This document shows, one piece after another, positions 1-9,551 of a stretch of 64,000 nt of DNA. The notes beneath the pieces were generated by a model. The model was given only the letters and a program-made list of their open reading frames with translations. It was not told the DNA's origin and ran no database searches. Location: contig BCKK01000005.1 of the NCBI GenBank assembly GCA_001600615.1, forward strand, positions 992,001-1,056,000, written 5' to 3'. Position 1 is the stretch's first letter, and every line of letters begins with the position of its first letter. The position numbers and the translations under genes are program-made. The stretch is from Dioszegia crocea. Taxonomy: Eukaryota; Basidiomycota; Tremellomycetes; Tremellales; Bulleribasidiaceae.

Positions 1-351
1 TGGTGGAGGGACGGCGAGATCAGGGACACCCAAAAGCTTCACCACTATTGGCAGCAAGTTTGGCCTTGATGCATATTCATATGTCATATTGAGTTGGCAA
101 AACCTATCACGCTAATCGGACATAACTCCAATAACAAAGCTAGCTGAGATGCTTGCGACGAAGGGCTAGCGTCACGGCGGAGTGGGGGAGTGGGGGAGTG
201 CCGGCATCATGACGCTGAGGCAGTTCCCAGCTTTTCGAGATTTCATCGATTTCACGATACATAACTACCGTCTCTAGTACTGAGCTATCTACTGTTGTCA
301 AAGCACTCCTTGATCCACTATACCCATCTTCCAATTCTAAAACGAGCGAAA
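1..351. other. 5' flank of the SDR gene
   Basis: No gene is supported here. The stretch is A/T-mixed and ends in a pyrimidine-rich leader just before the reductase ATG. It presumably holds the promoter and 5' leader of that gene. The short G-rich run near 180-200 (gtgggggagt units) is simple sequence. No RNA gene or TATA element that I would defend is visible. Confidence 0.5.
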
Positions 352-1471
352 ATGGTTTGGCAAATCGACCTCACGGGCAAGTGCATGATCGTCTCGGGCG
401 GAAACAGGGTCCGTCCTCCATTCTCGATCTTCCTCTGACCGAGCTCATCGAGTAGGGAATCGGATTAGCGATCTCACATCAGATAGCTCAAGCTGGAGCT
501 CACGTTGCGATCATCTATAAATCCTCACCCGACGCTCCCGAGCGCGCAAAGGAGATTTCAGAGAAGTACGGCGTGCACTGCGAGGCGTTCCAGTGCGATG
601 TGAGCGACCAGGCTGCTGTCCAGGAGTTGGTTGGGCGGATATACAAGGACGTCGGTCCTGTTGGGGGTGTCATCTGCAATGCCGGTGAGTAGATGTCTGC
701 TTTAAAGGGGATTTGGAAGCTGACACGTCAGGTGTGGCCGTTTCTAAGCCTGCGACCGAGATGTCCAAGGAGGATTTCGAGAATCAGATGAACCCCAATG
801 TCTGGGGTTGCTTCACTGTTGCTCAGGCTGCTGTACAGTGAGTTATCACTTGACGGAATGTGTCAGAGACTGATTTCGGTAGCCTATGGAAGGAGCACGG
901 TTACCAGAATGGCCGGGTCGTTTTCGTCTCTTGTGAGTCCATCTGAATCAGACCAATGTCCCCGGATCAAGGCCTGACGGAACAGCCATATCAGCCAGCA
1001 TCGCAAACAGAAACACCACACAGTGCTTCTACAATGCTTCCAAGGTGAGCAATTCTGTTCTATACTTTAGCAACCTTTGCTAATCCACCTAGGGAGCCCT
1101 GAACTCGCTCGCTAAGTCGCTGGCGATGGAGTGGGCAGACATGGGAGTACTGGTGAGTTTCCCGCCCTTCACGTAGTCATCTTCGGATCGAGCTGAACAC
1201 TTGACAGGTGAACTGTCTCTCACCCGGATTTGTCGACACAGACATGAACCAGGGTTTGCGAGACGACGAGAAGTTCCTCAAGGCTACCGAGGATGTCGTC
1301 ATCGTCCAGCGGATCAGCAAGCCCGACGAGCAGGCTGGAGCCGTTGTCTTCTTCTTGTCAGACTTTGCAACCTGTGAGTATCAATGATTAGCGACCCAAG
1401 TCAGTAGACTGACAGTGGCAGATGTCACCGGAACCGAGCTTCGGGTCGACGGAGGAAAGACCGCCTGGTAA
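352..1471 (+). CDS. SDR-family NADP-dependent polyol dehydrogenase / ketose reductase
   Basis: A classical short-chain dehydrogenase/reductase of about 260 residues, interrupted by several short introns. The spliced N-terminus reads SGGNRGIGLAIS, the Rossmann nucleotide-binding glycine motif, formed across the first intron (donor after AGG, acceptor before GGAATCGG). Further along are CNAG (the NAG motif), a catalytic Ser in VFVSS and the YNASK form of YxxxK. The C-terminus has SPGFVDTDM and ends TELRVDGGKTAW, where the G-G-x motif closes the fold. Among fungal relatives the sequence looks most like NADP-dependent mannitol dehydrogenase, L-xylulose reductase and sorbose reductase (Sou1-type) enzymes. 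It would reduce fructose, sorbose or xylulose to polyols in the cytosol; substrate is inferred from family only. It converges with the methionine-salvage gene on the other strand, only about 30 bases away. Confidence 0.9.
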
Positions 1472-1502
1472 TCCTAGATACATAGATTGCATGTAGCCAT
1501 AT

Positions 1503-2496
1503 TTACTCATCGCCGACAAGGGGTAGACCAGCTTGCAGCATCTTGCAGCCCATTTCAAATAGGTAGTCGAGGCACTCTGCCTGCGTTTTGGCTTGTTCCC
1601 AAGTATTGCCTTGTGGGTTAGCTTCACTTGACTGGGCTCCAGCTAATAACGCTCACCCCAGATATACACCCCGTGTCTCCTGACCAAGATCGCCGCCGCA
1701 TTGGGATACTCTTCCATCGCCTTCGCCATACCCTCTGTCAGATCCTCTTCATCCGCCGTATTCTCAATAATGGGCACTTCGAGGGTATCGAAGAATCGCA
1801 ATGTCTTGCCGCTCCCTCCGATCCGGACACCCTTGATCATCTCCTGGTGGCTTATCCGGAATGATTTGGCGGATTTTCCAAGGAGAAGGGTGAGAAGAAC
1901 AGCGTTTTGGGAGTGGGTGTGAATACAGGCACCGGCTGAGCGGAGAGTGAAGGCGTTCCAGAAAAGAGGGGTACAGGCAGACTCTTTCAAGCCCTATCAA
2001 TGGGTCAGCTTTGATGCTCTCGATGAGGTGCTCAGAGGGCACATGAAGCTTACAGTTCTGGTGGGTATTCTTAGGAAGTCCCGCTGAGATCCGGGCTTGG
2101 GAACCGACGATTGGGCGAAAGGCAGAACAAAGATATGCTCAGGCTTGATTCGCTCCTTCTGCACGCCCGACGGAGCGAGGTAGACGTGCTCGCCGTGTCG
2201 AATGGAGATACCACCGCCAGTTCCAGTCACCCAGCCGAGCGCTGACAGTCAGCAAAAGCTCCATTAGAGCCCACAGAGTGGATCCCAAACTCACTGTAGA
2301 AATCTCGACAGAGCTCGCAGATGAGATTGGCGGGCTACTTTGAGTCAGCTTTCAAGCCTCGTACATTTCACAGGAGCTATCTGACATGTTCTGGGTCGGT
2401 ACTGGTGATCAGAGCGTCGGCTTCTGCGCCTTGCAGTTGCGCTTTGGCCGCGCCGGGGACGGAAGTCGAATGAACGTGCGCTTGAGGAGCTGTCAT
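1503..2496 (-). CDS. MDE1: methylthioribulose-1-phosphate dehydratase (methionine salvage)
   Basis: A class II aldolase-fold protein matching fungal Mde1. Reading the minus strand, exons give [23 protein letters not shown], then [12 protein letters not shown], whose HTH histidines bind the zinc, and later [16 protein letters not shown] and RRHGVYIWG with the third metal-binding His. The last exon continues from the conserved Gly with [10 protein letters not shown] and ends GLPLVGDE before TAA. The enzyme dehydrates 5-methylthioribulose-1-phosphate to the diketone intermediate that is recycled to methionine in the cytosol. The ATG at 2494-2496 gives a start [10 protein letters not shown]; an ordinary short N-terminus for this family. 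Four or more short introns are present. The promoter is shared with the divergent thioredoxin gene. Confidence 0.93.
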
Positions 2497-2851
2497 TGTT
2501 GGCTGCTGATGTCACTTGATAGGCTCTGAGTTTCTGTGCTCGTCAAGCGGGTCCGTAAGGAGCCTTTCTGCTTCTGATGAAGAGCCGGAGGGTAGGTATG
2601 GCGAGAGCTTGAGAAGATGTATGGAGCGTGCGCGTGAAGCTTGGGAGATTCATCAGAGGGGGCAACCTTGGAAATATTGACGTCGTTTAAATCGCCAATC
2701 CATGCCAAATGGGGCCTCCACCTACCATTTACCATTTCCCTATGCCCAGCGCTGCGATCTCTCATTCGCATTCATCTATCGCTCGCACTAGCCTTACTGC
2801 TACTCCTAAGCCTCGAAGCACTCTTCGCAGACAATTCATAACAGAGCCCAA
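2497..2851. promoter_or_regulatory. divergent promoter between MDE1 and thioredoxin
   Basis: About 355 bases separate the two divergent ATGs. Short ORFs on both strands are present but their composition and lack of conserved residues make them shadows. No clear TATA element is visible, so I call it only a shared promoter region by position. Confidence 0.5.
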
Positions 2852-3477
2852 ATGCAGAGCATCCGTACGATACCGCGCTCGATCACCCGATCCAGCTTGA
2901 TGAGTCATCGAGCTGCTGGTTTCCACACCACTCGTATCGCTCGCGATCACTTCTTAGACACTGATGTGGCTGTGAGTCTGCGAGGGCTTTCGCAGTTGCG
3001 GTAGATGCTGATGCACATGCAGGAGTTTCAAATACGGGCAATTGACGGGTCATCTTCCAAACCTGTCCTAGTCGACTTCTACGCCGAGTGAGCTTCTCCC
3101 GTCCCGTTCGACAAATAGCTCGACACATCACTGACCTATGTCAGGTGGTGCCAACCCTGTCGAGTCCTTACACCTCTGCTCAAGTCGGTGACTGGCCCAG
3201 AAAGCGGGTACGATTTAGTCACAGTGAACGTCGACGACAGACCCGAGCTGGCGGCGGAGTACAAAGTGAGCTAACTCATCGGCGCAGGGACATGGCATGA
3301 GCGTTTGCTGACAGAAGCAGATCAGCTCATTGCCCACTGTCATAGCTTTCAAAGATGGCAAGGTGAAGAACAAGTTTGGTGCGTCTGTGCCCTCAGATAT
3401 CAGTTATGTCTCAGCTAACGCCTTCAGTTGGGTTCCGACCGGAGGGCGAGCTCAAGAAGTTCTTAGCGTTGCTGTGA
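2852..3477 (+). CDS. mitochondrial thioredoxin
   Basis: Spliced exons give about 140 residues. The N-terminus MQSIRTIPRSITRSS is Arg/Ser-rich without acids, a typical mitochondrial presequence. The mature part contains VLVDFYAE followed across an intron by WCQPCR, the redox-active pair, then VNVDDRPELAAEYK and SSLPTVIAFKDGK with the cis-Pro loop. It ends GFRPEGELKKFLALL before TGA at 3475-3477. Four introns of about 50 nt interrupt it. The active site is WCQPC rather than the commonest WCGPC; Gln at that position occurs in some thioredoxins and may shift the redox potential. The gene would keep mitochondrial peroxiredoxins reduced; that role is from family knowledge. Confidence 0.92.
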
Positions 3478-3737
3478 TGCATCCGTGCGGCAATTCCACA
3501 GTCCCCTTCACAGATGCCCGGGAGTCCGAGCGCTCATTGGAGCATCAACTTCTCTCGCTGACACATCAGGTCGAGAATTCCTCGCCACTGATCGAGAGAT
3601 ACATCAACATTGAGCTGACCTCTTGACAGCCACAATCCCGACATCTTGGCTCTACTCCCCTTTGACTCTACTCCCCTTCGAAGCCTCCCCCCTTCCAGCT
3701 TGGTTCTTGCCAAAATACACCTACGACTCAGCACCCC

Positions 3738-4952
3738 ATGTCCGGACCCAAACTCAGACGTGCAGCCGCCACACGCGCCACCGAAAGCATATCCCAGCAA
3801 TTCCTGGATCCCTTCCCTTTGACCTCCGGCAAGATGAAGGAAAGGCGTCCGAGACAGGCGATAGGAGTCGCGTCTGAGTCAAAGGCTACATCAGCTGCGA
3901 GAGGCGGGACCTTGAAGAAGGGAAAGAAGCGCGAATTGTCGGCGGCGTCTTCAACCCTCCCAAATGCGCGTCTTCTGCACCTTCCAGACCTCAGTTGGGG
4001 GTCGATTCCGTCTACAGCTGGCTCCACGCCATACCCCAGGCGGAAGGAAATGGCGAGGAATGATTCAGCCGTGCCAAGCTCTGTTACTATCGCAGACCCT
4101 GCCCCACCCCTCGACTACCAGAAGCGGAAGTCCCCCGCAGTCGCGCCGCCCAATTCAGCAGCTGGTCCCTCTGCCTTGCCACTCCCGCCGCCTCGAAAGA
4201 AAGCTCGAACCGGATGGGTGACGACCTCTCCTCTCACCCCCCAATCATCCGATCGGAGCGATCCGAACATTCCCGATACAGATGTCTTCCTATCGGCCCC
4301 CGGATCTCCCATCGTCTTTCCGGCGTCATCAATGCTTGCTCCTGCTCTACCCCGAGCCGCACATTCCCACATCCCGCTCGCCACGCCCAGCTCTCAGAGC
4401 TGGTGGGCCGAATTATCCCCCCGGCCCTTGTCTTCTCCCCTAAGCGATACCCGATCCCTTCCCGACCCCTACCCTCCGCTGGACAATCTCCCCGCGGAAA
4501 CCCGGATAAGATCCAGCGCTTCTTCGGACTCTCTCAGCTCCATGCGGTGGTCCCCTCGGTCGATCGTCTCGCCTAATGCAACAGACGATGGACCCGGTCC
4601 CAGCAACAGGCCAAGCAGCATACCCCACACACCCGGCCTTTCCCCTTCGCCAGAGTCCCAGTCACCCGAGAGATCTGAGATCAAGCCAAATGTCCCGATC
4701 CCCATCTCGGGTTCCGATATCCCACACGTGACTCAATTCAAACCTCGTTCTCAGGCTTTTCATCGTTTCATCCCTATCCCCGACAGCTCAAATGATCAAA
4801 CTTTGGCTGGGGCGGATGCTATAGATGTCAAACCAAAGGAGGTGGACAAAGAGGAGATGTTAGGGGAGATCCGAGAGCACTGGGAGGATCTGAGATTGGC
4901 ATTTGGGCGGATGGAGCGAGTGATGGCGAAATTTCAAGCCAACTCGGGATAG
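3738..4952 (+). CDS. Ser/Pro-rich disordered protein, unrecognised
   Basis: An uninterrupted 404-codon ORF starting at an ATG in a C-rich leader. Most of the chain is low-complexity: rich in Ser, Pro and Arg, with many S-P and P-P steps (for example SPLTPQSSDRSD and LSPSPESQSPERSE), which suggests a phosphorylated, intrinsically disordered protein. Basic patches such as KKGKKRE near residue 65 and PPRKKARTG near residue 150 look like nuclear localisation signals. Only the last 40 residues seem ordered: an acidic amphipathic helix around EEMLGEIREHWEDLRLAFGRM. No domain is recognised. Its long intronless frame in an intron-dense genome and the coherent C-terminal helix argue that it is real. 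A nuclear regulatory or adaptor role is only a guess. Confidence 0.75.
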   Translation: MSGPKLRRAAATRATESISQQFLDPFPLTSGKMKERRPRQAIGVASESKATSAARGGTLKKGKKRELSAASSTLPNARLLHLPDLSWGSIPSTAGSTPYPRRKEMARNDSAVPSSVTIADPAPPLDYQKRKSPAVAPPNSAAGPSALPLPPPRKKARTGWVTTSPLTPQSSDRSDPNIPDTDVFLSAPGSPIVFPASSMLAPALPRAAHSHIPLATPSSQSWWAELSPRPLSSPLSDTRSLPDPYPPLDNLPAETRIRSSASSDSLSSMRWSPRSIVSPNATDDGPGPSNRPSSIPHTPGLSPSPESQSPERSEIKPNVPIPISGSDIPHVTQFKPRSQAFHRFIPIPDSSNDQTLAGADAIDVKPKEVDKEEMLGEIREHWEDLRLAFGRMERVMAKFQANSG

Positions 4953-5393
4953 TTAGGACAACGCGGCGACACAATGGGGTCACGGGGTAGACGGGGTCTC
5001 AGTTGAGTCAACCTTTTAGGTCCGTATGTCCCCCCCTTATTTGACTACAGCACGGGATGAGCGTAAAGGATCGCCGATTCTCAGGGATGAGGGCATCTGC
5101 TCACGGGGTTGTCGATATCCTTTCGCTCTTGGCTCCTTGGCTCCTTGGCTCACGCAAAATGACAAGTTTGGGCTGTACTGATCACGACGTCATTGACCCA
5201 ACTGACTCATTACCCGCCGTTTCCACCGTCTCGAGAAGTGTCAGGATAGCAGTACAGTATGTGAACGAGATTGAGGAACCATGCCGAAAGATTAGACTGA
5301 CTGTTTAGTATCAAAAAATCCGTCAGCTGTAAAGACATTGCGAACCAGCCAGCTTTGGCCCTGGCCCGTGTCTTTCATTAACGTCTGATTCCG
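4953..5393. other. intergenic region
   Basis: No supported gene. Around 5128-5151 a short unit (CTCCTTGG) is repeated in tandem about three times. The rest looks like 3' flank of the disordered-protein gene and promoter of the next gene. Two weak ORFs are shadows without recognisable features. Confidence 0.5.
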
Positions 5394-6650
5394 ATGGCTC
5401 CCCTATTCTTACCGCAAATTCGAGATGGTTTTGGCAGCATAGGTGACGGTGTCAAAGGCGCGGCGGGGAAAGTGGCGGATACGGGAGGAGATGTGGTGGG
5501 TAAAACTGCAGATGTCGCGAAGACAGGGGCGGAGGGCGCAGGCGCAGTGGTCGACACAAGCAAAGATCTTGTTGAGGTGAGTCCACATCCGAAACTTCCA
5601 GTCATTACTAGGATGCTTATCGCTTCAGACAGCCGGTAAAGTGAAAGAGTTGATGGGCACCTTTGAGGACCTCAAGGCTCAGATGATGGAGGTAAGTCTT
5701 TGCTATTGCGTGAGAGTTTCTGTACCACTAGACGACTTTAGTCGGCTCTCTTCGAAGCTTTCGATGTACACTGCTACTGCACTGCCCGCAGCTGATCTGA
5801 AATAGTACTACCCCACGTTCCTCAAGTGGCAAGCGCGCTGGAACAAATACAAGTGGGCATTCAAATTAGGTGCGTGCGGCCCGTTTTGCATTTGGCTCGG
5901 GAGACTTCCGCAAGCATTAGGGCAAAGGCTGATACCTGCGCAGCCCTCGTCATACTCGGTATCATGATCGTGATGTGCGTTCTCCAGTGCGTCCTGGGGT
6001 ACCTGAAGTGCTTCTGTAATACCTGCAAAGGGATTCAAGCTTGCGCAACCAGCTGCATCTGGTGCGGATCGGCGCTAGGCAAGTGCGGCGGCTGCGTATT
6101 CGACAAGTGCGGCGATGCCATCCTTGGATCACACCAGTGTATAATCGGCGAAGAAGCAGCGAGACTGGCCGCAAAGAGGCCGGAAGGCGGAACGTTCGAC
6201 GCCCAATACATCACCAACTGCGGTAATCCTCCAGGCAAAAAGGACAGATTGAAAAAGACGGATGGTGACACATTGAATGAGAAGGCATCACTCAAAGAAA
6301 GTGAAGACCAACGGCTGGGAACTTGGTTGAGCAAGCATACGTGTCTTTACGTCCCACGATACTGGAAAGAGCCGTTGACGCCAGAAAAGAAGGGGGAGAG
6401 AATCCAGAAGAAGTTGGAAAAGTACACCAACTTATACAATAACAAGAAGGAAGGGCGTGGGAAGGAGATGTTGTTTGTGCTCGGGGCAGGCGGAGTCAGA
6501 TCCCTCGCCAAGCTAATCTCTAGTTTTCCGGTGAGAGGCGGGGAGAATGAGCAACAACGGTTGAGAGATGTGAAACGCGGGCTGCAAAAAGCTTTAGATG
6601 CGGCACAGGACACATTTGACGTCAAAATCAAACGGAAGTATAGGTATTAG
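5394..6650 (+). CDS. LEA-like / transmembrane / Cys-rich protein, unrecognised
   Basis: Five coding exons, including a 24-nt micro-exon at 5742-5765. Exon 1 (5394-5576) encodes an Ala/Gly/Lys/Asp-rich stretch with repeats such as GKVADTGGDVVGKTADVAK that resemble late-embryogenesis-abundant or apolipoprotein-like amphipathic helices. After an aromatic segment (YYPTFLKWQARWNKYKW) comes one strongly hydrophobic segment, LALVILGIMIVMCVLQCVL, and then a cluster of about ten Cys within 45 residues (CFCNTC, CATSCIWC, CGGCVFDKC). The remaining 150 residues are basic and hydrophilic and end KIKRKYRY. The order suggests an amphipathic, membrane-inserted protein with a metal- or lipid-linked Cys patch beside the membrane. 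I recognise no family. Splice junctions keep one frame throughout, so the gene model is good; function is unknown. Confidence 0.8.
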
Positions 6651-6841
6651 CCCATTACCACAGCTGTGGACCAGGATGAAACCAAGCGAGCGCTTCGTTC
6701 GTAGTAGGAAGCATTGTAGCCGGGGCCTTGTAGTCTTTGTGAGATTGAGCAGGTTCGATGTCTAAGTCGCAACTTGGTAGGTGCAGAAATTGCTCGGTGC
6801 ATTCTCTCAACCCGTCTATACAAATCTTCCACATGTCATCA

Positions 6842-7929
6842 TCACTGCAAACATCAGCCATTGTGACACAGTGAATTCGAGATTACTCACCGTAGCCTTA
6901 TCCTTCCCAAACAGAGCACTCCTCAGTTCGGGCAGCATCTTTAAAGTCAACACCGCTCATTCATCTACCCAAATCCATCCACACTAAACTCAGAGTCGGG
7001 CACAAGCGGACATACCTTCTCGCGCAGGATCTTGAGCCTCTCGTCCAAAGTGTTATCAACCTTAATCTTCCCTCCCAGCGTACTACCGACCACACCTCCC
7101 GCCGAGTCGTCCGGCAGACTGTCGTCGAATTGGACTTTGCACTCCCGACCCGACATATCTTTGTATGAGCTGCTGGCGGACTCGGTTGCCTTTTTGATGA
7201 GGTCGGTGTCTTTTGGTCGGTGGGCAAGGGTGACTTCTGGGGCTAGAAGGAGGAGTAGGACCTTGAGAATCAGTGCTGTGCCCGTATACGCCCCAAAGAT
7301 GCAACTCCACGACTAACCTCGAGAATGAACGACTCGAGCGCCTTGGCGTACTTATCCCCCGACCCAAGATCCTTCACTCCCTTTCCAGCATCCTCAAAGA
7401 GCTGCTCCAAGTGGTCATTCCGCGCCTGAAGGACCTTTAATCGAGAGCTGTTGAGGGCTGTCGACTGAGAGCTGTGAACGTGTCAGCTGTCTTCCCACAA
7501 TCTCCATCATCGGAAGGTCAACGCACATCTTCCATCCGGTCTCGGCCTGCTTGCGCTTCTTCTCGTATTGCTGATCTATAGCGAGCGATTCCTGGCGCAC
7601 AATCTTCGCCTGTAGACATCAGCGAGCCGAGCAGCATTCCCTTGAGCGCTAAGCCGAAAGGCTCAACGTACCTTTTCAATAGCGAATTCCTCGTCGGCCT
7701 TCACCTGAATCTCACGCGCCTTCTCCCTCGCCTCCTGCGAGATGAACGCAACCTAGTGGGGGTCAGCAGCAGCTCATATTCGATGGAGCGGTGGCTGCCA
7801 AACCGCAGGTTGGAGTGCTCGGCCATGTGCGGGGCCGGCCAGCTCCCCCTGTGCAGCTTGTGTTAGACGTACCATCTTGTTCATCTCGCTTTGGATCTCA
7901 TTGTCTGATAGTGCTCCTGGCCTGGACAT
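6842..7929 (-). CDS. VMA4: V-type proton ATPase subunit E
   Basis: The exons on the minus strand read MSRPGALSDNEIQSEMNKM, VAFISQEAREKAREIQVKADEEFAIEK, an exon opening AKIVRQESLAIDQQYEKK, and later LPDDSAGGVVGS, VDNTLDERLKILREK and MLPELRSALFGKDKAT. This is the full course of Vma4: the N-terminal long helix of the peripheral stalk and the C-terminal globular part that contacts the A3B3 head. The V-ATPase acidifies the vacuole and Golgi. The C-terminus is the uncertain part. If the intron after KAT is spliced (donor GTGAGT, acceptor TTGCAG) the next codon is TGA at 6842-6844, giving an end two residues shorter than the yeast type; without splicing a short unrelated tail follows. Several introns are present. 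Confidence 0.92.
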
Positions 7930-8218
7930 GGTGGCTATAGCTTGATAAGGGTGTAGGTGGTTGTTAGCAGGTCAAGATAGGCTGAAGCGAGCTCGGATGA
8001 TGCGTTGAATGAAGCTGGAATTTTGCTTCCGTCCAGCCTACAGCTGATATCGGTATGACTTGTCCTTGCTCTGCGATCTGAGTGATGATTGTCATGCAAG
8101 GTATTGATACAAGCCTAAGCTAGCGCCACGTCTCTCTCAAGAGCCCACTAAGCGCTCCCCGAAGCAAGCGAAGGTTAAATCCGCCTGTCCCGCCCAACCC
8201 GCTCTTTCGTCCTAACGC

Positions 8219-9324
8219 TCAGAGTGGCACCCCGGCCATGGCATTACCCCCTGCCTTTTGCCACTTCTCCATCGCCTGCTTGACCTTCCCAGCTACTTCA
8301 TCTGATGTCGTGTTCTTGCCGAAGGCATCGACGAATTGTCCTAGGGGATCCATGAGATAGAAGAAAATACTGCGAATGTCAGTGATGGGTTTTGGAACAT
8401 CTCCCGGTTGTGCAGACTCCTGCTCACCTGTGATCCACCAAGTAATCATCGGTCGCTTTGGCATCTGGAGGTGTGGAGAAGTAGACTCGATAAGACTTGC
8501 AAGCGCGCTTGACGGAGTCGAAGTCTCCCGTCAGGCCGATCATGCGAGGGTGAAAGTCTACCAGTCAGCCTCGCCTAATCAATTGCCTTGATCCGACCAG
8601 TCCTCAAGAACACAATGACTCACCTGCCACATATTTCTTCACTTGCTCCACCGTGTCCCGGGCCGGATCGACCGAGACGAACAACGGTAATATCCGCTCC
8701 GGTCGCTCCTTATCCACCATCTCGACCGCCTCGCCCATCTTATCCAGCTCCTCGGGGCAGATATCAGGACAGTGGGTGAATCCAAAGTAGATCAATGTCC
8801 ATTTGCCCAGCAAATCCTTCTCGGTAAAAGGTTGGTTGTCTTGGTTCGTCAAGAGGAATGGTCCGCCTATTTGAGGCTTGCCTATGGATTTGGTCTCTGA
8901 CTCCGCGCCTGCCCGATCAGTGACTGGTCAGTGAACATAGTTGGAAGCAGGATCTCTCCCAACAGAGCTCCGATAATCGACTTACGTCTTCGAGCTTGGA
9001 CCTTGGCCTTCTCCGATTCAAAGTAGAAGTAGAGTCCGACACCGGTGACAAGGAACACAGTTGCAGCTTTCCATGTGAAGGGCTTTTCCAATCAACGTCT
9101 CACCTTACCTATACCAGCAAGACTGTAACGGTAGCACTCACCCCGACTGCAGCTGCATCTCTTGCTCGGCCTCTATCGTCGGCCTGACCGGCATACCCTC
9201 TTCGGAAGATTGGCGCGGATCGAGAGATGCTGGTCGAAGCCGTCGGGGCCTGCCGGAGTGGCACAAAAGTCGTTCTTCTAGATAGCTGCGAGAGCGCTCG
9301 AGCTGATGATCGGATAGCGGACAT
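8219..9324 (-). CDS. SCO1: SCO1 copper chaperone of cytochrome c oxidase assembly
   Basis: Spliced minus-strand exons give an Arg/Ser-rich presequence (MSAIRSSARALSQLSRR), one transmembrane segment (WKAATVFLVTGVGLYFYF) and a thioredoxin-fold domain facing the intermembrane space. The copper site is complete: FTHCPDICPEEL carries the CxxxC pair and DDYLVDHS, spliced across an intron, carries the partner His. Downstream are IFFYLMDPLGQFVDAFG and the C-terminal helix ending MAGVPL. Sco1 passes copper to the CuA site of Cox2. The start is the ATG at 9324, giving a normal family length. About 290 bases separate its stop from the VMA4 start on the same strand, and it diverges from SPB4 across 227 bases. 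Confidence 0.95.
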
Positions 9325-9551
9325 TATGATTGGTTTGACTGTGATGTATCGTTGGTGACGAGTATTAAATTAGCTTGCGCTTCGATGATCTTTTGGCTGA
9401 GCCATCGACTTACGTTACCCTTACGTTAACAGCGAAATTTCATGTCGCCACCACCAACAGCCATAGATCCATCCGCATCACATCCCTCATCTTCAAACCG
9501 CGAGCCAACGCTATCTGATAAGACACAGTCTAGCTACACAGGTGGCACAAG
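9325..9551. promoter_or_regulatory. divergent promoter between SCO1 and SPB4
   Basis: A 227-base gap between two divergent ATGs. It contains a direct repetition ttacgttaccc / ttacgttaac at about 9411-9430, which may be chance. No TATA element is obvious. Confidence 0.45.
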
